Origin: Faecalibacterium prausnitzii
GTDB taxonomy: Bacteria > Bacillota > Clostridia > Oscillospirales > Ruminococcaceae
Length of the DNA stretch: 64,000 nucleotides
Direction: 5' to 3'
NCBI RefSeq assembly: GCF_003287405.1
Contig: NZ_PRLD01000003.1
Coordinates: 124,001 to 188,000 of the forward strand
Below the pieces are notes generated by a model. It saw only the letters and a program-made list of their open reading frames with translations. It had not been told where the DNA came from and ran no database searches. A program made the translations under genes and the position numbers. Position 1 is the first letter of the stretch. Each line of letters begins with the position of its first letter. Of this stretch, positions 1 to 6,964 are shown one piece after another.

Positions 1-858
1 TGTCTAGCTTTCCCCAGCGTGGGCGCAACCGAAACGCTGCTGCTGGCCGCTGCTACGGCGCAGGGGCAGACCGTGCTGCATGGTGCCGCAAAGGAACCGG
101 AGATCGTGGATCTTGCCGCCTTCCTCAACGCCTGCGGCGGCTGCGTGGAGGGTGCGGGCACCGACACCATCCGGGTGCAGGGAAGGCGCTGCCTTGCGGG
201 CTGCACCTTTGCGCCGATGGCAGACCGCATCATCGCCTCTACGCTGGCCTGTGCGGCGGCGGCAGCCGGAGGGCGGGTGGAGCTGGCAGGCTGTGCGCCC
301 GGGCTGTATGCGCCGCTGCTGGAAATTCTGGAACAAATGGGCTGCACCGTAGAGCGGGCACACGATGCTGCCGCCATTTCACGGTTCGGGGCGCTGCGCG
401 GCGCGGGAAATGTGCACACCGCACCCTATCCCGGTCTTGCCACGGACGCCGCCCCGCTGCTGGCGGCGGTGATGCTCTGCGCACAGGGCGAAAGCAGCCT
501 GCAGGACAGGGTGTTTGAAAACCGTTTTGCCTGTGCCGGGGGCTTTGCGGCGCTGGGGGCTAACGTCCGGGTGGCAGAGCGCACGTTGTATGTGCAGCCT
601 GCCGGGGCGCTGCACGGGGCAAAGCTGACCGCACCGGACCTGCGGGGCGGGGCGGCGCTGGTGGTTGCAGCGCTGGCTGCCCGGGGCAGCAGCCGCCTTG
701 ACGGGGTGGAGCTTGTCCGGCGCGGCTATGCGGAGCTTGACCGGCTTTTGGCGGGGCTGGGCGCACAGATTTGGCAGGAAATACCCGCCCGGAGTGGGCT
801 TGCGAAAAAAACACCCACGAAAAAGCAATTTTGTCTTGCAATCGGTGCAAAAAAATGA
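1..858 (+). CDS. murA: UDP-N-acetylglucosamine 1-carboxyvinyltransferase, 3' part (5' end outside window)
   Basis: First committed step of peptidoglycan synthesis: transfers enolpyruvate from PEP to UDP-GlcNAc in the cytoplasm. The frame is open from base 1 and reads FPSVGATE at the left edge, followed by AAKEPEIVDLA and AGTDTIRVQG, which are MurA landmarks of the inner face of the two-domain EPSP-synthase fold. About 285 residues are present of a usual 415-420. The flexible loop carrying the catalytic Cys lies upstream, outside the window. The C-terminus (…KKTPTKKQFCLAIGAKK) is lysine-rich and slightly longer than usual. GTG at 19 is an internal valine, not a start. AroA shares the fold, but the EPEIVD segment favours MurA. 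Confidence 0.9.
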   Translation, partial: CLAFPSVGATETLLLAAATAQGQTVLHGAAKEPEIVDLAAFLNACGGCVEGAGTDTIRVQGRRCLAGCTFAPMADRIIASTLACAAAAAGGRVELAGCAPGLYAPLLEILEQMGCTVERAHDAAAISRFGALRGAGNVHTAPYPGLATDAAPLLAAVMLCAQGESSLQDRVFENRFACAGGFAALGANVRVAERTLYVQPAGALHGAKLTAPDLRGGAALVVAALAARGSSRLDGVELVRRGYAELDRLLAGLGAQIWQEIPARSGLAKKTPTKKQFCLAIGAKK

Positions 859-885
859 TACGATACAGTTATATAAATATCGTAT
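858..885. promoter_or_regulatory. AT-rich palindrome upstream of ftsZ
   Basis: An 8-bp perfect inverted repeat, ATACGATA at 858-865 and TATCGTAT at 878-885, has a 12-bp AT-rich centre and sits about 60 bp before the ftsZ start in an otherwise GC-rich sequence. It looks like an operator or an AT-rich promoter region. The overlapping TATGAT at 883-888 could be a -10 box, but no good -35 was seen. A binding protein cannot be named. Confidence 0.35.
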
Positions 886-944
886 GATAATTTCTGTGCG
901 GCATTTGCGCAGTTCCACATAAAAATCCGATGGAGGACAAAGTT

Positions 945-2120
<1,176 letters not shown>

Positions 2121-2199
2121 TTACAGGCTACAATGGGGCTGGCAGCTGCGCCCATGCGGTCAGCGCCGGTTCCATGTAAGGTGTGCATGGGAGGGCATC

Positions 2200-2757
2200 A
2201 TGGTGCAGACAGAGCGGGAGACCGGTGCCTTGCGCGGACAATTTGCCCGGCAGGTCACTGTACAGGCATCTGCCGCAGCTCAGGCGGAAAGCGCTCGGGC
2301 GCAGGCAGAGCAGCTGAGCCGCAAGCTGGCTGCGGCACGCGCCGAGGTGCGCCGGTATCAGACCCGGATGTTCGCCTTTGAGCGCACTCTGCTTGCCCTC
2401 AAGCACGATAATGCAGAGCTGGAGACCGCCTGCGAGCAGGCATGGGAGCAGCTGGAGCTGGCCAACGCCCGGGCAGAAAAGGCTGAAGCCGCCTGCCGCA
2501 GAGCCGAAGCTGCCCTTGCAGCCATACAGCAGACTGCCCCGGAAACACCCGCACAGCCGGACACAATCCCCGAGACTGTGCCGCAGTGCGAAGCGGTGGA
2601 GGAACAGCCTGCGCCGGAAACGGAAGCACTGCTCTGCGCCCCGGAACAGGCACTGCCCCCGGAGCCAGCACAGTCTGCATGGCAGCCGGAGACTCGGCTG
2701 GAGCAGATGGCCGCGGAGCTGATGGGTTGGTTCGATGCCATGATGCCCCAAGAGTGA
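2200..2757 (+). CDS. Coiled-coil protein of unknown function next to ftsZ
   Basis: 185 residues with no recognised family. Start supported by GGAGGG about 5 nt upstream. Residues ~20-110 are Ala/Glu/Arg/Gln-rich with heptad-like spacing and few helix breakers, so a long coiled coil is expected. Residues ~110-165 are Pro/Glu-rich and probably disordered. The last ~20 residues (LEQMAAELMGWFDAMM) could form an amphipathic helix. There is no signal peptide or membrane segment. It lies 80 bp after ftsZ on the same strand, before a clear terminator, so it is probably in the ftsZ transcript. A division-linked scaffold is a guess from position only. Confidence 0.75.
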   Translation: MVQTERETGALRGQFARQVTVQASAAAQAESARAQAEQLSRKLAAARAEVRRYQTRMFAFERTLLALKHDNAELETACEQAWEQLELANARAEKAEAACRRAEAALAAIQQTAPETPAQPDTIPETVPQCEAVEEQPAPETEALLCAPEQALPPEPAQSAWQPETRLEQMAAELMGWFDAMMPQE

Positions 2758-2763
2758 ACCTAG

Positions 2764-2800
2764 AAAGGACTGTTGCGTGTTTTGCGCAGCAGTCCTTTTT
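2764..2800 (+). terminator. Rho-independent terminator after the ftsZ transcript
   Basis: AAAGGACTGTTGCG (2764-2777) pairs with CGCAGCAGTCCTTT (2785-2798), with one G·U, followed by a T run. It begins 6 nt after the stop codon of the coiled-coil gene. Confidence 0.9.
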
Positions 2801-2875
2801 CTTTCAGAGTGGAACGATTTAAAATGCGCTCCGCTTTGCTTTGCGCATCATCAGCGGAAATAAGGTTTATATTTC

Positions 2876-2909
2876 GCGGTTGCCGCGCTCTGCGGAGCGC
2901 GGCAACCGC
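2876..2909. repeat. Perfect 15-bp inverted repeat with TGCG loop
   Basis: GCGGTTGCCGCGCTC (2876-2890) and GAGCGCGGCAACCGC (2895-2909) are perfect complements around the tetranucleotide TGCG. There is no T run on either side, so it is not an ordinary terminator. It lies in the 440-bp gap between the ftsZ transcript and the response-regulator gene. The rest of that gap holds two direct copies of AACGTTTGCA (2955-2964, 3011-3020) and the leader described separately. Confidence 0.8.
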
Positions 2910-3100
2910 ATTTTCACAGGAAGGGCTGTAACGACAAACGGCTTGCTTTCGAACAACGTTTGCAAAGGGTACTGTAAAAATTGGATTGCATTTATACAGC
3001 CGGGAATGAGAACGTTTGCAGAAAATACCGGAAAATGGCAGAAATGTTGCACGCAGCCTTGCATTTTGCTGTAAAATCCAGTAAAGTATAAATGAATGTA

Positions 3101-3200
3101 AAAAAAGCGGATGCCGGGCGTAAGTCCGCTGCATCCGGTCAGTGCAAGCAGCGTACCCGGAACAAAGCCGGGGCAGAAGGATGCACCGCAAAAGGAGAGA
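3101..3200 (+). promoter_or_regulatory. Structured leader before the HD-GYP/GGDEF gene
   Basis: TGCATCC at 3130-3136 can pair with GGATGC at 3109-3114 or, alternatively, with GGATGCA at 3179-3185, just before the AAAGGAG ribosome-binding site (3191-3197). CCCGG/CCGGG near 3156-3172 adds a small hairpin. This resembles a leader with mutually exclusive folds. It does not match a cyclic-di-GMP riboswitch core that I recognise, and the regulatory role is inference. Confidence 0.4.
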
Positions 3201-3201
3201 C

Positions 3202-5571
3202 ATGGCCATGAACGAGAAACCGAAGATCCTGATCACGGATGATTCCGAGATCAACCGTGCCCTGCTCAAGGAGATACTGGGCGATGGCTATGACTATCTG
3301 GAAGCCGAGGACGGCGCAGCGGCAGTGGAGCTGATGCGGCAGCGCACGGATATCTCTCTGCTGCTGCTGGATCTGATGATGCCGGGCATGGACGGCTTTG
3401 ACGTGCTGCGGGTGATGAAGTACCACGCATGGCTGGACGAGATCCCGGTCATCGTCATTTCGGCGACAGAGGACACCGCCAACATCGAGCGCGCCTACGA
3501 TCTGGGCGTAACGGATTATATCCGCCGTCCCTTCGAGCGGATCATGGTGCTGCGCCGGGTGAAGAATGTTCTCATGCTGTACGCTAAGCAAAAGCGGCTC
3601 ACCCGCCTTGTCACTGATCAGGTGTACGAAAAAGAGCACAACAGCGTGCTGATGATCAGCATCCTGAGCCATGTGGTGGAGTTCCGCAACAGCGAAAGCG
3701 GGCTTCATGTCCTGCACATCCGTACCCTGACCGACCTGCTTTTGCACCGGCTGGTGCAAAAGACCGACCGCTATCAGCTGGACGAAAGCGATATCGCCCG
3801 CATCAGCACGGCCTCGGCGCTGCATGATATCGGCAAGATCGTCATCCCGGAGGAGATCCTGAACAAGCCCGGACGCCTGACCGCCGAAGAGTTTGCCATC
3901 ATCAAGAACCATACTGTGGCGGGTGCGCAGATGCTGCAGGATCTGGGACAGGCTATTGCGCAGGACGAGCCGCTTTTGCAGGTGGCGCACGCTATCTGCC
4001 GCTGGCACCACGAGCGCTGGGACGGCAATGGCTACCCCGACCGGCTGAAAGGGGACGAGATCCCTATTGCGGCGCAGGTGGTGGCGCTGGCAGACGTGTA
4101 CGACGCCCTGACCAGCGAGCGCTGCTATAAGCACGCTTACGACCACGACACCGCGCTGCGCATGATATTGAACGGCGAGTGCGGTGCCTTCAACCCGCTG
4201 CTGCTGGATTGCCTGCAGGAGTCCTCGGAGCAGCTGCGTGCCGAGCTGAACCTCTCGGAGTGGGACCGGGGCTTCCGGCAGGAGAGCCACCGCCTTTCCG
4301 AGGAGATCCTGCACCGGGAGGCGCTGCCCCGGGAGAACCACTCCCAGCTGCTGCTGGAACAGGAAAAGGAACGCACGGATTTCTACGCCGCCCAGTGCGG
4401 CGGCATCCGGTTCGACTACGACCTGCTGGCTGGCAGCGTGACGGTGTATGACTACCACGCCGAGCCGATGCAGCAAAAAACGGTAACGGATTTTGCACAG
4501 GGCAGGGGACTTGGCTTTTTGAACGAGCAGGATCGGCGCAAGCTTTCCAAGGCCATAAGCCGCGCCACGCCGGAAGCGCCGGACGTGGTGCTGCCGGTCA
4601 TGGTGCAGCGGGATGGGAAGCCGCACCTGCACCGGATGGCGCTGCATACTATCTGGAGCGGTGCCGGGGTGCGCCGCTGCGTGAACGTGCTGGGTCAGCT
4701 CACCGACGAGCAGCACCGCGTGGAGCATCAGGCCGAACTGCTGACCGCACTTGACCCGGAAGAGGACCCTGCCCACTTCCTGCGGCGGCTGCAGGGCATC
4801 TTTGACGTGGTGCGTCTGGTAGACCCGGGGCACCGCAAGGTGCTTACGCTGGACAGTGACGGCATCCTGACTGAAAAGCCCGGCCACTGCCACATGGTAT
4901 GGAACCGGGATACCCGGTGCGAGAACTGCATCTCGGCCAAAGCATACGCCCGCAAGACCATCCTGAATAAGATCGAGTTCAAGGACGAGGAAGCCTACTT
5001 TGTCATCTCCAAGTACATCGAGGTAGGCGGCAGGGGCTGTATGCTGGAAATGGTCACCCGGCTGACGGACGGCCGCTGGCTGGACATGGGCGGCCACCGG
5101 CTGCTGCTGGACCGCTGCGACGGAATGGAGCGCAGCGCCTTCGTAGACCCTCTGACCGGGGCCTACACCCGCCGCTATTTTGATAAGTTCCTTGCCAGCG
5201 GCGAGATGAGCGGCGGCGTGGCGATGATCGACGTGGATCAGTTCAAGGCGGTCAACGACAGCTTTGGGCATCTGGTGGGAGATGAAGCACTGAAAACGGT
5301 GGCGGAAGCCATGCAGAACTGCCTGCGCCAGACCGATATCCTGATCCGCTACGGCGGCGATGAATTTTTGCTGCTGATGCCCCAGAACTGCCCTGACGGC
5401 GTAGAAAGCGTTATCCGGCGGGTGCAGAACGCTGTGCAGGCGGCACGGGTGCCCAGCCACCCGGAGCTCCGGCTTTCGGTAAGCATTGGCGGGGTATGCG
5501 ACGTGCAGCCCCTGACCGAAGCCATCCGTCAGGCGGACGTCCGGATGTACCGCAATAAAGAAAACGGATAA
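3202..5571 (+). CDS. Response regulator with HD-GYP, Cys-cluster sensor-like and GGDEF domains
   Basis: 789 residues predicted to both make and break cyclic-di-GMP in the cytoplasm. Domains in order: receiver (~5-120) with acidic pair D13-D14 and phospho-acceptor D57 in LLLLDLMMPG; HD-GYP phosphodiesterase (~150-340) with HDIGK at 208 and the DGNGYP signature at 274-279; a linker domain with C563-x9-C573-x2-C576 (CHMVW…RCENC) that looks PAS-like; and diguanylate cyclase with an intact GGDEF at 718-722. RQTD lies exactly five residues before GGDEF, fitting an inhibitory I-site. ATG 3202 and ATG 3208 are both possible starts after GGAG at 3194-3197. No partner kinase is adjacent. Both output domains look intact, so opposing activities under receiver control are inferred. 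Confidence 0.88.
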   Translation: MAMNEKPKILITDDSEINRALLKEILGDGYDYLEAEDGAAAVELMRQRTDISLLLLDLMMPGMDGFDVLRVMKYHAWLDEIPVIVISATEDTANIERAYDLGVTDYIRRPFERIMVLRRVKNVLMLYAKQKRLTRLVTDQVYEKEHNSVLMISILSHVVEFRNSESGLHVLHIRTLTDLLLHRLVQKTDRYQLDESDIARISTASALHDIGKIVIPEEILNKPGRLTAEEFAIIKNHTVAGAQMLQDLGQAIAQDEPLLQVAHAICRWHHERWDGNGYPDRLKGDEIPIAAQVVALADVYDALTSERCYKHAYDHDTALRMILNGECGAFNPLLLDCLQESSEQLRAELNLSEWDRGFRQESHRLSEEILHREALPRENHSQLLLEQEKERTDFYAAQCGGIRFDYDLLAGSVTVYDYHAEPMQQKTVTDFAQGRGLGFLNEQDRRKLSKAISRATPEAPDVVLPVMVQRDGKPHLHRMALHTIWSGAGVRRCVNVLGQLTDEQHRVEHQAELLTALDPEEDPAHFLRRLQGIFDVVRLVDPGHRKVLTLDSDGILTEKPGHCHMVWNRDTRCENCISAKAYARKTILNKIEFKDEEAYFVISKYIEVGGRGCMLEMVTRLTDGRWLDMGGHRLLLDRCDGMERSAFVDPLTGAYTRRYFDKFLASGEMSGGVAMIDVDQFKAVNDSFGHLVGDEALKTVAEAMQNCLRQTDILIRYGGDEFLLLMPQNCPDGVESVIRRVQNAVQAARVPSHPELRLSVSIGGVCDVQPLTEAIRQADVRMYRNKENG

Positions 5572-5572
5572 C

Positions 5573-5609
5573 AAAAAGCGTTGCACAAAACACTGTGCAA
5601 CGCTTTTTT
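5573..5609. terminator. Bidirectional terminator between convergent genes
   Basis: AAAAAGCGTTGCACA / TGTGCAACGCTTTTTT around a 6-nt loop, with an A run on one side and a T run on the other. It can end both the GGDEF gene and the convergent HD-domain gene. Confidence 0.9.
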
Positions 5610-5614
5610 GTTCT

Positions 5615-6202
5615 CTAGCGCATATTACTGGTGCGATGCTCCATCAGGTAGGTAGCCTGCAGGTCTGCGATGTGCAGCTTGACCGCCAGCGGGTACTTGT
5701 CGTAGGCTTCCGAGATGGCAAAGCAGCCGCCCCGGGCAGCATCATCAAAGCCGCCCATGTGCCAGCGGATGGCAACTGCTTCTTCCACCTTCAGCTTCAT
5801 GAACCGCTCGATGAGGAACACGCTCTTTTCGCCGTGACCGTAGGGGAAAAGGTCGTCCACACTGTAAAAAGGCGCTTTCTCCCACTGTCCGGTGGCTTCA
5901 TTCTTCACGTTGCGGGTGCCCAGCTTGTAGTAGTTGGCCTTGCACAGATCGTGCAGCAGGGCACAGATGGCGTAGCTCTCCTCGCTTTCACCCTCGGTAA
6001 AAAAGCTGTCGTGCAGCGCATGGTAGACGTTCAGGCTGTGCATACACAGCCCGCCCTCACAGGCCCCGTGAAAACGGGTGGATGCCGGTGCGGTGAAAAA
6101 ATCCGTCTTTTTGTCCAGCCAGTCCAGCAGCTTTTCGCTGCCCGGACGGGTGACGTGCTGCTGCCAGATGTCCAGAAACTCTGCGCGGTCGCCCCCGCTC
6201 AC
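5615..6202 (-). CDS. HD-domain phosphohydrolase-like protein
   Basis: 195 residues. The HD motif reads ALLHDLCKANYYK, with an upstream His-rich helix (HSLNVYHALHD) and a later HMGGF segment, consistent with a metal-dependent phosphohydrolase of the HD superfamily acting on nucleotides. The substrate is unknown. The start is a GTG at 6202-6200 overlapping the TGA of the upstream PC4-like gene (GTGA), with GGAGG 10 nt before it. A longer upstream reading would run through the PC4-like gene in a different frame and is not credible. Translational coupling suggests the two proteins work together. Confidence 0.75.
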   Translation of the reverse strand: MSGGDRAEFLDIWQQHVTRPGSEKLLDWLDKKTDFFTAPASTRFHGACEGGLCMHSLNVYHALHDSFFTEGESEESYAICALLHDLCKANYYKLGTRNVKNEATGQWEKAPFYSVDDLFPYGHGEKSVFLIERFMKLKVEEAVAIRWHMGGFDDAARGGCFAISEAYDKYPLAVKLHIADLQATYLMEHRTSNMR

Positions 6203-6420
6203 AGCTCCATATCCTCCAGAATGCCCTTGAGGATGGCCAGCTCGTCGTGGCTCAGGGAGATACCCTTGCCCATGCGGGTGCCGTCCGGGGACCAGTCGCG
6301 GATGTCGTACTTGGGCTCGCCGTCGTTCCAGCTGATAAGGTTCAGCTGACGCTCCCAGCTGCGGGGGCGCTGGCTCAGCACGGCTACACGCTGGACAACT
6401 TCGTATTTGATCTCTGCCAT
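6199..6420 (-). CDS. YdbC-like PC4/p15 single-stranded DNA-binding protein
   Basis: 73 residues matching the small bacterial PC4-domain (COG4443/YdbC type) pattern: two amphipathic strands, then the WNDGEPKYDIRDWSPDG core, ending in a C-terminal helix. These proteins bind single-stranded nucleic acid as dimers and are linked to transcription or repair. ATG at 6420 fits the family length; an in-frame ATG at 6483 lies upstream of the promoter -10. Its stop overlaps the start of the HD-domain gene. Confidence 0.75.
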   Translation of the reverse strand: MAEIKYEVVQRVAVLSQRPRSWERQLNLISWNDGEPKYDIRDWSPDGTRMGKGISLSHDELAILKGILEDMEL

Positions 6421-6454
6421 ATTGCAAAACCTGCCTTTATGTTTGTATGCTACC

Positions 6455-6483
6455 ATAATAAGGGAAGTGCGGCGAGATTTCAA
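6455..6483 (-). promoter_or_regulatory. Promoter of the PC4-like/HD operon
   Basis: On the minus strand TTGAAA (6483-6478), 17 nt, then TATTAT (6460-6455). This places the transcript start about 30 nt before the ATG at 6420. Confidence 0.6.
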
Positions 6484-6521
6484 CAGGTAAACTGAAATAT
6501 TTTAAAAAATTTTTGTTACGC

Positions 6522-6923
6522 TCAACCGTAAGGGGCATCCTCGCGCCATTCCACCAGCTCCAAAACGGCGGCGGTGTTCTCGTCCGGGGCAGGGTGACGG
6601 CTGTGCAGCTTTTGCTTTGTACTGAACAGCCCGGGCGCGTAGTGCGCCATCACGCTGGTCTGCACGTCCCCGGCCAGAAAGGCGGCGGCGTTTTTCTGGC
6701 GGCAGGCCACGGGGGTGCCGTCTGTCATGGGGACGCCGGGCTTTTCCGGCTGCGGCAGTTCCGGCGGGGGCAGCTGGGTGCCGGGTGCGTCCGGCGCAGC
6801 CGGGGGCTGCAGGGGCATACTGCCCAGCGGCGGGGCATTGCGGGTGCTGTTTGCCTGCGGGGCGGCAGCGGTGCCGGGCTGGTTTTCCAGTTCGTGTCGG
6901 ATGAAGGGCTCCAGAGAGTTCAT
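6522..6923 (-). CDS. Small proline-rich protein downstream of sbcC
   Basis: 133 residues of no recognised family. The start at 6923 has a near-ideal ribosome-binding site (GGAGGTGA 5 nt upstream). The N-terminus MNSLEPFIRHELENQPG looks like a helix. Residues ~20-70 are Pro/Ala/Gln-rich and probably disordered. The C-terminal half (CRQKNAAAFLAGDVQTSVMAHYAPGLFSTKQK…) looks more ordered. It lies 41 bp after sbcC on the same strand, so it is probably the third gene of the sbcDC operon. Function unknown. Confidence 0.65.
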   Translation of the reverse strand: MNSLEPFIRHELENQPGTAAAPQANSTRNAPPLGSMPLQPPAAPDAPGTQLPPPELPQPEKPGVPMTDGTPVACRQKNAAAFLAGDVQTSVMAHYAPGLFSTKQKLHSRHPAPDENTAAVLELVEWREDAPYG

Positions 6924-6964
6924 CAAAATCACCTCCGCCCCTAGTGTGCCCCGCCAGAAGCGTT

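Noticed and set aside
3139-5586. Long minus-strand open frame opposite the HD-GYP/GGDEF gene
   Set aside because: The plus strand carries clear catalytic motifs; the antisense product has none and no ribosome-binding site.
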